DNA from: Inquilinus sp052113205
Lineage (GTDB): Bacteria > Pseudomonadota > Alphaproteobacteria > DSM-16000 > Inquilinaceae
Length of the DNA: 64,000 bases
Direction of reading: 5' to 3'
Assembly: GCF_052113205.1 (NCBI RefSeq)
Contig: NZ_JBFRCU010000006.1
Location: 1-64,000 of the forward strand
Shown: positions 26,140-34,314 of the stretch, one piece after another
Layout of the letters: the number at the start of each line of letters is the position of its first letter
How positions within the stretch are numbered: the stretch's first letter is position 1
Notes under the pieces: generated by a model
The model's input: only the letters and a program-made list of their open reading frames with translations
The model's database searches: none
Told to the model about the DNA's origin: nothing
Position numbers and translations under genes: made by a program

Positions 26140-26163
26140 CGGAATTTTGCAGTGCGAAAGAAA
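26140..26163. promoter_or_regulatory. Candidate operator upstream of xoxF (copy 2)
   Basis: CGGAATTTTGCA then GTGCGAAAGAAA: the same layout as the copy at 26001 with one base missing in the spacer and one mismatch between the arms (TTTTGCA/TGCGAAA). Two similar dyads in one promoter region suggest binding by a dimeric regulator. Confidence 0.45.
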
Positions 26164-26235
26164 GCGGCGATCCCGCTTGTTCGGGCGCTGGAGCAATACT
26201 TCCCGATGCCAGCCCCAGTCACGTCGCGGTGCCGT

Positions 26236-26691
26236 TCACGGCATCGGCTGGCCCGGCTGGCACGGCGGGATCAGCGGGTGGGGGCCGAGGCGGACGAGGC
26301 GGATCGAGAACTCGCGCATCGTCGGCGCCGTATCGCGCAGCCAATGGTATTGTACGTCATAGGCCTCGCGCTCGCGCTCGACCCAGGCGTCGCAATCGGC
26401 GGCCGGCGCCCCGCCCGCCGCGGCGCGCTGCAGGAAATGGGTCAGCTCATGCACCAGGATGCTGGTGTTGGCCGGGTCGTTGCCGATTCGCAGCGAATCG
26501 TCGAGTGCGATGGTGCCGTCCGGCTCGGCATAGCCCATCACGGCGCAGGGATGGGCGCAGGCCATCGCCTCCAGCGCCGCATGCGGCAGCATCAGCACCA
26601 CCGGCGGGTCGCCCGGCACGGCATAGCCGGTATAGCCGGAGATCGTGGTCAGCAGGCTGGCCACCAGCGCCGCCGGGACCGCGCCGGTCAT
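26236..26691 (-). CDS. Small HExxH zinc-site protein
   Basis: A 151-residue protein with a hydrophobic N-terminus (probable signal or anchor, residues 4-24). A zincin motif H81-ELT-H85 (ILVHELTHFLQRA) is followed by EREREAYDVQ at 105-114, whose Glu107 or Glu109 could be the third ligand. Several Cys are present (C45, C49, C100). The ATG at 26691 is chosen because the longer frame lies in GC-rich non-family sequence. It is probably an exported zinc-dependent protein or inactive protease relative. It sits upstream of xoxF in the same direction; a role there is unknown. Confidence 0.65.
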   Translation of the reverse strand: MTGAVPAALVASLLTTISGYTGYAVPGDPPVVLMLPHAALEAMACAHPCAVMGYAEPDGTIALDDSLRIGNDPANTSILVHELTHFLQRAAAGGAPAADCDAWVEREREAYDVQYHWLRDTAPTMREFSIRLVRLGPHPLIPPCQPGQPMP

Positions 26692-27188
26692 CGGGCGCCG
26701 GCCTTGTCGGTGGACCCGGAAGTGCAGGCCGTTGCCTTCCGCTCTCCCCCTCCCCCGAGAGCCACGGCATTTGCACATCGATCGGCGACACAGATGGCGG
26801 GTTTGCGAGGCCATTGCCTCTCCCGCTTGCGGGAGAGGTCGGACATCCGAAGGATGTCCGGGTGAGGGGATGGCGGCCTCACCGAAAGTGCCGCTTCGCC
26901 AGGAGCGAGCGCATGATCCGCCCGGTCCTGAAACGCTGACCCTGGTGTCGCGGCCGAGCCGCCCTCACCCGGTCTCGCTGCGCGAGCCCGACCTCTCCCG
27001 CAAGCGGGAGAGGCAACGAACAGNGCCCAACGCGAGCGCGATTGAGAAGTGTGAATCCGGCAACCCGCAAAGGGAGGGGGAGGTTGGATGGAGCGGCCCG
27101 CCAGCTCTTCCTCGTTCCTTGGAACGAATTGACCCGCCCCCGTCGCTTTGCTCTGCTGGCCACCCGACGCGACTGCGGAGCGATCGCC
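26692..27188. other. Intergenic region filled by a palindromic repeat
   Basis: About 500 bases without a gene. The centre is the long palindromic element 26813-27016. The flanks (26692-26812 and 27017-27188) show only shadow frames. The end carries the promoter and ribosome site (GGAG) of the next plus-strand gene. Confidence 0.5.
26813..27016. repeat. Long palindromic repeat (ATTGCCTCTCCCGC type)
   Basis: Outer arms TGCCTCTCCCGCTTGCGGGA and its inverse at the far end, each itself a small hairpin. Inside come GGTCGGACATCCGAAGGATGTCC and, in the other half, GGTCTCGCTGCGCGAGCC. The middle contains a sequence (GAGCGCATGA, CGGTCCTGAAA) also found in the copy at 49907. One N at 27024 lies just outside. 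Confidence 0.85.
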
Positions 27189-27530
27189 ATGAAGGGCTGT
27201 GCGGTGCTTGCCCTCCTTGCCCCGGCGCTGCTCGCCACGCCAGGCCCGGCGCGCGCGAACGACTATCCGACCCCGGTGGTGGCCGACTACGTGATCGGCT
27301 GCATGGCCAGCAACGGCGAGACGCAGGAAATGCTGCAGCGCTGCTCCTGCAGCATCGATGCGGTCTCCTCGATCATGCCCTACGACGCCTATGAGAAGGC
27401 CGAGACCGTGCTGCGCATGCAGTTCGCCACCGGCGACCAGGCCGGCATCTTCCGTGAGATGACGATGCTGAAAACCATGGTCGACACGCTGCGCCTGGCC
27501 CAGATCGAGGCTGACTTCCGCTGCTTTTAG
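27189..27530 (+). CDS. Small exported protein of unknown function
   Basis: A 113-residue protein with a clear signal peptide (MKGCAVLALLAPALLATPGPARA). The mature part contains five Cys, including CMASN, RCSCSID and a C-terminal CF. It is acidic and predicted helical (EMLQRC...YEKAETVLRMQF). The ATG at 27189 is preceded by GGAG; an upstream Met at 27042 would bury the signal. Position within the methanol oxidation locus suggests a periplasmic helper. No family is recognised. Confidence 0.65.
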   Translation: MKGCAVLALLAPALLATPGPARANDYPTPVVADYVIGCMASNGETQEMLQRCSCSIDAVSSIMPYDAYEKAETVLRMQFATGDQAGIFREMTMLKTMVDTLRLAQIEADFRCF

Positions 27531-27577
27531 GGACTGTCCGGGACTTGGTGTCCCGGGGAATGCCCCCCTCCCTCCGT

Positions 27578-27656
27578 TGTCATGCCCGGGCTTGACCCGG
27601 GCATCCAGAGTCTGTCGAGAGCCTCTGGATTGCCGGGTCAAGCCCGGCAATGACAG
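27578..27656. repeat. Palindromic intergenic repeat (TGTCATGCCCGGGCTTGACC type)
   Basis: Arms TGTCATGCCCGGGCTTGACC and GGTCAAGCCCGGCAATGACA around CCAGAG...CTCTGG. It lies between the convergent genes ending at 27530 and 27729, where it can serve as a two-way terminator. Confidence 0.85.
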
Positions 27657-27728
27657 CAAGGAGGCTTCCAGCAACTGGCTGATCGGCTTGCCCATTCCCG
27701 GACGGGTTCTCAGCAGCGGCCTCCCGCC

Positions 27729-28523
27729 TCACATCGTCGCCGGCACCGGCCAGGCTTCCGTGAACACGGCGCCGTCCGAATCCGTGGCGGTGGCGCTCAG
27801 CCGGCCGGTCTCGGTCGGGGTGAAGCTGAACTCCACCATCGGGTTCTCGCTCAGCGAGATGTTGCCTTCGACCTGCAGCAACTTGGTGCCGTCATAGCTG
27901 ACTTCGATGCTCTCGATGAACCGCGCCGGGACGTAGGTGCGCTTGATTTGGTCCATCTGCATGCCGGAATAGTTCGGATGCCGGATCAGGAGCTCGACCC
28001 GGCTCGGCTCGCCGATCTGCGCCGCGTCCAGGTTCTTGGTCCGCATCTCGCCGAGATGAGCCTCGGCCTGATCCGGCGTCTTGGTCACGGGGGCGGAGCA
28101 GCCACCGGCCGCCTTGACGAAAGTGGCGGCCATGAACAGCGATCCGTCCTCGGTCTCGGCCACGGCGTGGATGCTGGTATATTCGTTCACCCGCACCCGG
28201 GTGCCGATGGTCGGGTCGGCGATGCCGTCGCCCAGCCGGAACACGGCAGCGACCGGGGCCGGGTTCTTGTCCACCACCAGGGTGACGGCGCGGATCCGGC
28301 CGGGCATGTGCCCGCCGTCGAAGCGGACCGTGACCGGCACCACCGCGGCGTCATAGGCCCGCTGCGGTGCCTCCACCCGCATGAAGGCGCTGCCGTCGGC
28401 GACCGCCTTGTCGCCGAAGATCGCGGTCTTCAGGTCGGGCCAGGGGTCCTCATCTGCGGCCCGCGCGGGGCCGGCCAGGGCCAGCAGGGCGACCAGGATC
28501 AGGGCTGCGGCGTGTTTCGGCAT
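27729..28523 (-). CDS. Quinoprotein dehydrogenase-associated SoxYZ-like carrier
   Basis: A 264-residue exported protein (signal about 1-22). The N-terminal half resembles SoxY and the C-terminal half SoxZ (RVELLIRHPNYSGMQ...YVPARFIESIEVSYDG). In true SoxY a C-terminal GGCGG arm carries the sulfur substrate; here the fused protein has AAGGCSAPV in the middle, with one Cys near residue 148. Members of this fusion family accompany PQQ dehydrogenases. GGGGGAGGA precedes the start. It precedes the metallo-hydrolase gene's partner role in a proposed quinoprotein relay; the carried group is unknown. Confidence 0.86.
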   Translation of the reverse strand: MPKHAAALILVALLALAGPARAADEDPWPDLKTAIFGDKAVADGSAFMRVEAPQRAYDAAVVPVTVRFDGGHMPGRIRAVTLVVDKNPAPVAAVFRLGDGIADPTIGTRVRVNEYTSIHAVAETEDGSLFMAATFVKAAGGCSAPVTKTPDQAEAHLGEMRTKNLDAAQIGEPSRVELLIRHPNYSGMQMDQIKRTYVPARFIESIEVSYDGTKLLQVEGNISLSENPMVEFSFTPTETGRLSATATDSDGAVFTEAWPVPATM

Positions 28524-28550
28524 CGTGTCCTCCCCCTCGCCATCTTTTGC

Positions 28551-29576
28551 CTATTCCCATTCCAGCTCGGTATAGGCGGTGGCGACGTTGCGGTCGTTGT
28601 AGTCGTCGAACAGCAGCCAGCGGCCGCGCTCGGAACGGGCGACCGTGGCCACCGCCTGGTCGAGGCTGCGCCCGTCGGCGAGCGCCGTGCGGGTCTCGGC
28701 CAGGATCAGGGCAAGATAGCGCTCCTCGTCGTCCAGCGCATCCGGCCAGCGGGCCGAGACGGGACCGTGGCCCGGAACCACCTGCCGGATCCCGGCTTCG
28801 CGCCGCAGCCCCGCGATGGCGTCGATCCAGCCGCGCAGCGACCCGTCGATCGCCGGCACCCGCTCCAGGAACACCAGGTCGCCAGCGAAGAACGTGCCGG
28901 TGGCGGTGTCCAGCACGGTCAGGTCGGCATCGGTGTGGGCCGCGGGCCAGGCCTTGAGCTCGAGCGTCCGGCCGCCGAGGTCGAGCGACAGCCGGTCGCG
29001 CACCAGCAGCGTCGGCGGCACGATCTCGGTGCCGGCTGCGGCGTCGCCCAACTCCCGGCGCACCCCGGCGAGATAGGTGTCGGCCCGGGCGGCCAGGCCG
29101 CGCGGCATATTGGCATGGCCGACGATGGTGGTGTCCGGCCCGGCAAAGGCGGCGTTGCCCAGCGCGTGGTCGGGGTGGAAATGGGTGTCGATGGCCCAGC
29201 GCACGGGCAGGGCGGTGCGCTGCCGCGCCGCTGCCAGCAGGCGCCGTCCCTCGGCCGCGCTGCCGCCGGTGTCGATCACCGCCACGGCCGCGCCGCCGAC
29301 GACGAAGCCGAGATTGGCGATGCCGCCGAGATTGGCGGCCGTCGCCTCCTCGTATGCGCCGTGAAAGACGAAGACTCCGGGCGCAACCTCGGTCACCGGC
29401 AGCGGCGGGTCCATGTCTTGGGCCGCCGCAGCCGCGCCGCTCAGCAGGCCCAGCGCCAGGGCGCCGCCGAGCACGTGCCGGCGGCTCAGCGCCCCCGGTC
29501 GGTCCAGGTTCTGCTTGCGGCGAGACGAGGGCAGGCGAATTCTCCCCGTTGAAGATCCGCTCCCCCTTTCCGTCAT
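28551..29576 (-). CDS. Quinoprotein relay metallo-hydrolase (MBL fold)
   Basis: About 341 residues. A twin-arginine-type signal (SRRHVLGGALALGLLSGAAAAA) leads into a metallo-beta-lactamase fold with T-H-F-H-P-D-H, a second His in AAHTDAD, and GHGPVS. It is a SoxH-like member that co-occurs with the SoxYZ-like carrier next to it. The only Met before the Tat signal is at 29576, inside the edge of a palindromic repeat (29571-29642); the longer frame upstream of it is pure repeat. The start codon may thus have been supplied by the repeat. Confidence 0.82.
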   Translation of the reverse strand: MTERGSGSSTGRIRLPSSRRKQNLDRPGALSRRHVLGGALALGLLSGAAAAAQDMDPPLPVTEVAPGVFVFHGAYEEATAANLGGIANLGFVVGGAAVAVIDTGGSAAEGRRLLAAARQRTALPVRWAIDTHFHPDHALGNAAFAGPDTTIVGHANMPRGLAARADTYLAGVRRELGDAAAGTEIVPPTLLVRDRLSLDLGGRTLELKAWPAAHTDADLTVLDTATGTFFAGDLVFLERVPAIDGSLRGWIDAIAGLRREAGIRQVVPGHGPVSARWPDALDDEERYLALILAETRTALADGRSLDQAVATVARSERGRWLLFDDYNDRNVATAYTELEWE

Positions 29577-29642
29577 CCCCGCGAAAGCGGGGATCTCGTC
29601 CCAATCCAGCGGAAAGAGATTCCCGCTTTCGCGGGAATGACA
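29571..29642. repeat. Palindromic intergenic repeat (CGTCATCCCCGCGAAAGC type)
   Basis: Arms CGTCATCCCCGCGAAAGCGG and CCCGCTTTCGCGGGAATGACA. Reverse-oriented relative of the element at 21809. Its left edge overlaps the probable start codon of the metallo-hydrolase gene. Confidence 0.85.
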
Positions 29643-29883
29643 TCCATGGGGAAGAGGAGGGCCGAGCATGGCGTCACAAGTGCTGCGCCATCAGGCCGGG
29701 CTTTCCTCCCGAGCTGAATTGGACTTTGGTCTCAGACCCCGCTTCTCGCCTTGTCGGGGCCGGGGGCGGTTCATACAGTCGGGGCCAATCCCGCCCGTCG
29801 AGCGGGCAGGTGCGGCAGGCCCCGGCCCACGCCGCGCCGAAGCGGAACGCCGGCCCGTCCGGCTCAGCAGGAGGACGTCCGAG

Positions 29884-30267
29884 ATGCGAGGTTTTGCGCT
29901 GGTCGCGGCAGTCGCCGCGCTCGCTTTGCCGATGGCGGCCCAGGCCCAGGACGCCGCGGGCGACGCCGCCAAGGGCAAGCAGGTCTTTGCCAAATGCCAG
30001 GCCTGCCATTCGCTCGATGCCGGCACCAACAAGCTCGGCCCGTCGCTGCACGGCCTGATCGGCCGGGCTTCCGGCGCCATCGACGGCTTCCGGTATTCCG
30101 ACGCGATGAAGAACGCCCATCTGACCTGGGACGAGGCGACTCTCGACAAATATCTCAGCAATCCCAAAGCCCTGGTGCCCGGCACCAAGATGGTCTTCCC
30201 CGGCCTGCCGAAGGAAGAGGACCGGCTCGCCGTCATCGCTTATCTGAAGGAGGCGGGCGCGAGCTGA
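29884..30267 (+). CDS. Class I cytochrome c
   Basis: A 127-residue periplasmic mono-haem cytochrome with signal peptide (residues 1-21, AQA cleavage). The haem site is CQACH (FAKCQACHSLD) and the axial Met is in GTKMVFPG near the C-terminus, the normal layout of mitochondrial/c2-type cytochromes. AGGAGGA lies upstream. It directly precedes the lut-like ABC genes (2-base gap) and likely takes electrons from an alcohol dehydrogenase or cytochrome XoxG. Confidence 0.93.
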   Translation: MRGFALVAAVAALALPMAAQAQDAAGDAAKGKQVFAKCQACHSLDAGTNKLGPSLHGLIGRASGAIDGFRYSDAMKNAHLTWDEATLDKYLSNPKALVPGTKMVFPGLPKEEDRLAVIAYLKEAGAS

Positions 30268-30269
30268 CC

Positions 30270-31475
30270 ATGCTTCGGGGCCTCGCCACGCTCGGCCTCG
30301 CCGCCCTGCTCGCCGTGCCGGCCGCGGCACAGCAGCAGGCAGCCAAGCTGTCGGTGACCATCGGCTGGCTCAGCGAGGCGATCCCGGAGCCGGAGCCGCT
30401 GTCGCTTGTCGAGCCGGTGGCCAAGGACAAGGGGCTGGCCGGCGCCCGCCTCGCCATCACCGACAACCAGACCACCGGCCGTTTCCTCGGCCAGGACTAC
30501 ACGCTGGACGAGACCGTGGTCCCGGCCGGCGGCGACCTGGCCGGCGCCGCCGCGGCCCTGGCCGGCAAGGGCACCAGGCTGATCGTCGCCGACCTGCCGG
30601 CCGACCGGCTGCTGCAACTGGCCGACCTGCCGGAGATGAAGGATGCGGTGATCCTCGACGCCCGCGCCCGGGACGACCGGCTGCGCGTCGCCGACTGCCG
30701 CGCCAACGTCTTCCACTCCATCCCCAGCCGGGCGATGGAGGCGGATGCGCTGGCCCAGTACCTGGCGTTCAAGCGCTGGACCCGCTGGGTCCTGGTCTCC
30801 GGCACGCTGGACGACGACAAGGCCTTCGCCGACGCCATCCGCCGCGCCGCCAAGCGCTACGGCGCCGAGATCGTCGAGGAGCGCACATACGAGTTCCAGG
30901 CCGGTTCCCGCCGCTCCGACACCGGCGAGCAGCAGGTGCAGCGGCAGATGACCCAGCTGACCCAGCGCCTGCCGGACTACGACGTCATGGTCGTGGCCGA
31001 TGAGAGCGAGGTGTTCGGCGAGTACCTGCCCTATCGCAGCTGGGATGCGCGGCCGGTGGTCGGCACCCAGGGGCTGGTGCCGACCGCCTGGCACCGCAGC
31101 CAGGAGCAGTGGGGCGGCACCCAGCTGCAGCGCCGCTTCCAGAAGGAAGCCGGCCGCTGGATGCTGGAGCGCGACTACGCCGCATGGGTCGCGGTCCGCG
31201 CCCTGGGCGAGGCGGTGACCCGCAGCGGCAAGGCCGATCCCGCCGCGATCCACGACTATCTGGTGTCCGACGCCTTCCAGCTCGGCGCCTTCAAGGGCGT
31301 GCCGCTGACCTTCCGCCGCTGGGACCAGCAACTGCGCCAGCCGATCCTGCTGGCCTCGCCGATGATGCTGGTCTCGGTGTCGCCGCAGGAGGGCTTCCTG
31401 CACCAGCGCACGCCGCTCGACACGCTCGGCTATGACGAGCCGGAATCGTCATGCCGGCTGAACCCCGACCCGTAG
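30270..31475 (+). CDS. ABC substrate-binding protein of the PQQ alcohol dehydrogenase system (LutA-like)
   Basis: A 401-residue periplasmic protein with signal peptide (LATLGLAALLAVPAAAQ). It belongs to the branched-chain-amino-acid-type binding fold (VTIGWLSEAIPEPEPLSLVEPVAKDKGLAG, later LADLPEMKDAVILD). This family is conserved beside PQQ alcohol dehydrogenases; in Methylorubrum the homologous lut genes are linked to lanthanide uptake. It starts 2 bases after the cytochrome stop and precedes the propeller protein, ATPase and permease genes. Whether it binds a lanthanide chelate or an alcohol is not shown by sequence. Confidence 0.87.
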   Translation: MLRGLATLGLAALLAVPAAAQQQAAKLSVTIGWLSEAIPEPEPLSLVEPVAKDKGLAGARLAITDNQTTGRFLGQDYTLDETVVPAGGDLAGAAAALAGKGTRLIVADLPADRLLQLADLPEMKDAVILDARARDDRLRVADCRANVFHSIPSRAMEADALAQYLAFKRWTRWVLVSGTLDDDKAFADAIRRAAKRYGAEIVEERTYEFQAGSRRSDTGEQQVQRQMTQLTQRLPDYDVMVVADESEVFGEYLPYRSWDARPVVGTQGLVPTAWHRSQEQWGGTQLQRRFQKEAGRWMLERDYAAWVAVRALGEAVTRSGKADPAAIHDYLVSDAFQLGAFKGVPLTFRRWDQQLRQPILLASPMMLVSVSPQEGFLHQRTPLDTLGYDEPESSCRLNPDP

Positions 31476-31485
31476 GAGGCTGCGC

Positions 31486-32451
31486 ATGAACAGGCTTGTG
31501 TTCTTGGCCATGGCCGCGGCGCCGCTCCTCGCCGCGGGCCCGGCGCTGGCCTTCACCGCCTATGTCTCGAACGAGAAGGGCAACACCGTCAGCGTGGTCG
31601 ATCTCGACACCATGGCGGTGACCCAGACCATCAAGGTCGGCCAGCGGCCGCGCGGCATCACCCTCGGGAATGACGGCAAGGTGCTGTACGTCTGCACCAG
31701 CGACGACGATCACATCGAGATGATCGACACGGACACGCTGAAGCCGCTCGGCACCCTGCCCAGCGGCCCGGATCCGGAGCTGTTCGTGCTGGCGCCGGAC
31801 GGGAAGCGCCTCTACGTCGCCAATGAGGACGACAACATGGTCACGGTGCTCGACCTCGAGCAGCGGGCGATGGAGACCGAGATCCCGGTGGGGGTGGAGC
31901 CGGAGGGGATGGGCGTTAGCCCGGACGGCAAGTGGCTGGTCAACACCTCCGAGACCACCAACATGGCGCATTTCATCGACACCGCGACGCTGCAGGTGAC
32001 CGACAACGTGCTGGTCGACACCCGGCCGCGCTTCGCCCAGTTCACGCCGGATGGCAGCCAGGTCTGGGTCTCGGCCGAGATCGGCGGCACGGTCAGCGTC
32101 ATCGACAGCGCGACGCGGCAGGTGCTGAAGAAGATCGGCTTCGCCGTCCAGGGCGTGCGCAAGGAGACGATCCAGCCGGTCGGCGTGCGCATCACCGCGG
32201 ACGGCAAGACCGCCTTCGTCGCCCTCGGCCCGGCCAACCGTGTCGCCGTGATCGACACTGCGACCTATGAGGTGACAGACTATCTCCTGGTCGGCCAGCG
32301 GGTCTGGCAGCTCGCCTTCACCCCGGACGGCAAGTACCTGGTGTCGACCAACGGCGCCTCGAACGACATCTCGGTGATCGATGTGGCTGCGCGCAAGGTG
32401 ATCAAGTCGATCCCCGTGGGCGAATTGCCCTGGGGCGTGGCGATCCGCTAG
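31486..32451 (+). CDS. YVTN-type beta-propeller protein, PQQ catabolism-associated
   Basis: A 321-residue secreted protein (signal about 1-21, cleavage near ALA-F). About seven repeats of the YVTN type follow (AYVSNEKGNTVSVVDLDTM, LYVCTSDDDHIEMIDTD, LYVANEDDNMVTVLDLE, and so on), each about 42 residues. It is the propeller family found next to PQQ-dependent alcohol dehydrogenase ABC systems. GTAGGAGG is its ribosome site. It probably acts in the periplasm with the binding protein encoded before it. Confidence 0.9.
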   Translation: MNRLVFLAMAAAPLLAAGPALAFTAYVSNEKGNTVSVVDLDTMAVTQTIKVGQRPRGITLGNDGKVLYVCTSDDDHIEMIDTDTLKPLGTLPSGPDPELFVLAPDGKRLYVANEDDNMVTVLDLEQRAMETEIPVGVEPEGMGVSPDGKWLVNTSETTNMAHFIDTATLQVTDNVLVDTRPRFAQFTPDGSQVWVSAEIGGTVSVIDSATRQVLKKIGFAVQGVRKETIQPVGVRITADGKTAFVALGPANRVAVIDTATYEVTDYLLVGQRVWQLAFTPDGKYLVSTNGASNDISVIDVAARKVIKSIPVGELPWGVAIR

Positions 32452-32716
32452 ATGGCAACGCTCTCGCCGGCCCGCCCAATCATTCTCCCCCTCCCCTCGC
32501 GGGAGGGGGTAGGGGGAGGGGGTATTGCCGCAGGAGCCTGCATCGGGTGGCGGATCGAACCCCCGCCTTGCCTCCGTCGTTTCCGGGATCTCAAAACGCT
32601 GATCCCCTTGCCGTCATTGCGAGGAGGCGAAGCCGACGAAGCAATCCAGGGGCCATGCGAAACGGCCCTGGATTGCTTCGCTGCGCTCGCAATGACGGTA
32701 TTGGGGATGAATTGTC
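32452..32716. other. Gap with repeats inside the lut-like operon
   Basis: 265 bases without a gene, split between a G/C-run hairpin (CCCCCTCCC...GGGAGGGGG, about 32487-32521) and the palindromic repeat at 32611-32698. It may attenuate or process transcription between the propeller and ATPase genes. Confidence 0.5.
32611..32698. repeat. Palindromic intergenic repeat (CCGTCATTGCGAGG type)
   Basis: Arms CCGTCATTGCGAGGAGGCGA and CGCTGCGCTCGCAATGACGG with the inner GCAATCCAGGG/CCCTGGATTGC pair. Fourth member of the family seen at 9757, 12886 and 42708. Confidence 0.85.
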
Positions 32717-33463
32717 ATGTCGGCACTCATGTCCCCCGCTGACGCCCTCACCGTCACCGGCCTGTCGCACAAGATCGCCGGGCGCGAGATCCTGGCGGAG
32801 ATCGAGATCGCGGTGCGGCCCGGCACCTTCACCGTGCTGCTCGGCCAGAACGGCGCCGGCAAGACCACGCTGTTCTCGCTGGTCACCCGCCTCTATGGCG
32901 CCCAGTCGGGCCACATCCGGGTGTTCGGCCGCGACCTGGCGCAGGAGCCGGGGCGGGCGCTGGCGCTGATGGGCGTGGTGTTCCAGCAGCGCGCGCTCGA
33001 CCCCGACCTGTCGGCCCGGCAGAATCTGCGCTACCACGCGGCGCTGCACGGCATGCCGGGCGCCGTCGCCCGGTCCCGCATCGCGGCGGAGCTGGATCGG
33101 GTCGGGCTGGCCAAGGAGGCCGACCGCAAGATCCGCGGCTTCTCCGGCGGCGAGATGCGGCGGATCGAGATCGCCCGCGCCTTGCTGCATGAGCCGCGCC
33201 TGCTGCTGTGCGACGAGGCGACGGTCGGGCTCGACATCCGCAGCCGCGCCGCGATCCTGGCCGATGTCCGCGGCCTGGTGCGCGACCGCGGCCTGACCGT
33301 GGTCTGGGCCACCCATCTGATCGACGAGGTCGAGGCGGCCGACCCCACCATCATCCTGCACCGCGGCCGCATCCTGCGGCAGGGCCCGGCGGCGGCGATC
33401 ATCTCCGATCTCGGCGCCGGCGGCCTGCAGGACGCCTTCCGCCAGCTGACGGAGGCGGCATGA
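32717..33463 (+). CDS. ABC ATP-binding protein of the PQQ alcohol dehydrogenase system (LutE-like)
   Basis: A 248-residue ATPase. Walker A GQNGAGKTT (near 47-55), Q-loop VVFQQRALDPDLS, signature FSGGEMRRIEIARAL, Walker B LLLCDEATVGLD, switch THLIDE. It overlaps the permease gene by 4 bases. The type is the export-like ABC-2 ATPase, unusual for a system with a periplasmic binding protein but typical of this conserved locus. Confidence 0.9.
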   Translation: MSALMSPADALTVTGLSHKIAGREILAEIEIAVRPGTFTVLLGQNGAGKTTLFSLVTRLYGAQSGHIRVFGRDLAQEPGRALALMGVVFQQRALDPDLSARQNLRYHAALHGMPGAVARSRIAAELDRVGLAKEADRKIRGFSGGEMRRIEIARALLHEPRLLLCDEATVGLDIRSRAAILADVRGLVRDRGLTVVWATHLIDEVEAADPTIILHRGRILRQGPAAAIISDLGAGGLQDAFRQLTEAA

Positions 33464-34302
33464 CGACGATCGACGCCCACCGGCCCCTCGTCACCCTCGG
33501 TGGCGCCTGGCGCTGCCTGCTGGGCATCCTGTGGCGCGAGGGGCTGCGTTTCGTGCACCAGCGCACCCGCTTTCTCTCCGCCTTGGTGCGGCCGCTGGTC
33601 TGGCTGTTCATCTTCGCCGCCGGCTTCCGCTCGGTGCTCGGCGTCTCGATCATCCCGCCCTACGAGACCTACATCCTCTACGACGAGTACATCGTCCCCG
33701 GGCTGATCGCGATGATCCAGCTGTTCAACGGGATGCAGAGCTCGCTGTCGATGGTCTATGACCGCGAGATGGGCAGCATGCGCGTGCTGCTGACCAGCCC
33801 GATGCCGCGCTGGTTCCTGCTGGCCGCGCGGCTGCTGGCCGGCACCTTGCTGTCGCTGCCGCAGGTCTATGTCTTCCTGCTGATCGCCCGGTTCTGGGGC
33901 ATCGAGCCGCCGCCGATGGGCTATCTCACCGTGCTGCCGGCGCTGGTGTTGTCCGGGCTGATGCTGGGCGCGCTCGGCCTGCTGCTGTCCTCGGCGATCC
34001 GCCAGCTCGAGAATTTCGCCGGGGTGATGAACTTCGTGATCTTCCCGATGTTCTTCGCCTCCTCGGCCCTCTACCCGCTGTGGAAGGTGGAGGAGGCGAG
34101 CCCGCTGCTGCGCGACATCTGCGGCCTGAACCCCTTCACCTATGCGGTCGAACTGGTGCGCTTCGCCCTCTACGGCCAGGTCGACACCCGGTCGCTGCTG
34201 CTCGTCCTTGCCTTCGCCGTGGTGTTCCTCGGCGGGGCGATCTTGGCCTATGACCCGGCGCGCGGCCTCGTCGCCCGCGTCCGCGGTCCCGGCGCCGGCT
34301 GA
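33460..34302 (+). CDS. ABC-2 type permease of the PQQ alcohol dehydrogenase system (LutF-like)
   Basis: A 280-residue membrane protein with six hydrophobic segments of the ABC-2 type (VRPLVWLFIFAAGFRSV, SLPQVYVFLLIARF, VLPALVLSGLMLGALGLLLSS, FVIFPMFFASSALYPLW, SLLLVLAFAVVFLGGAILAY). The conserved IVPGLIAMIQLFNGMQSSLSMVYDRE and GLNPFTYAVELVR motifs fit the DrrB/NodJ family. It is coupled to the ATPase by ATGA overlap. Confidence 0.9.
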   Translation: MTTIDAHRPLVTLGGAWRCLLGILWREGLRFVHQRTRFLSALVRPLVWLFIFAAGFRSVLGVSIIPPYETYILYDEYIVPGLIAMIQLFNGMQSSLSMVYDREMGSMRVLLTSPMPRWFLLAARLLAGTLLSLPQVYVFLLIARFWGIEPPPMGYLTVLPALVLSGLMLGALGLLLSSAIRQLENFAGVMNFVIFPMFFASSALYPLWKVEEASPLLRDICGLNPFTYAVELVRFALYGQVDTRSLLLVLAFAVVFLGGAILAYDPARGLVARVRGPGAG

Positions 34303-34314
34303 AAGGAGGCCGTC

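Larger units (their letters stand above)
25776..26235. other. xoxF promoter region, no gene seen
   Basis: About 460 bases between xoxF and a convergently oriented-by-distance small gene. The stretch 25940-26070 is distinctly more AT-rich than its surroundings and holds the dyad motifs listed separately. It most likely contains the xoxF promoter. Confidence 0.6.

Noticed and set aside
29577..29669. N-terminal extension of the metallo-hydrolase up to 29669
   Set aside because: These codons are the palindromic repeat read in frame (HSRESGNL...IPAFAGMTE), a familiar annotation artefact.
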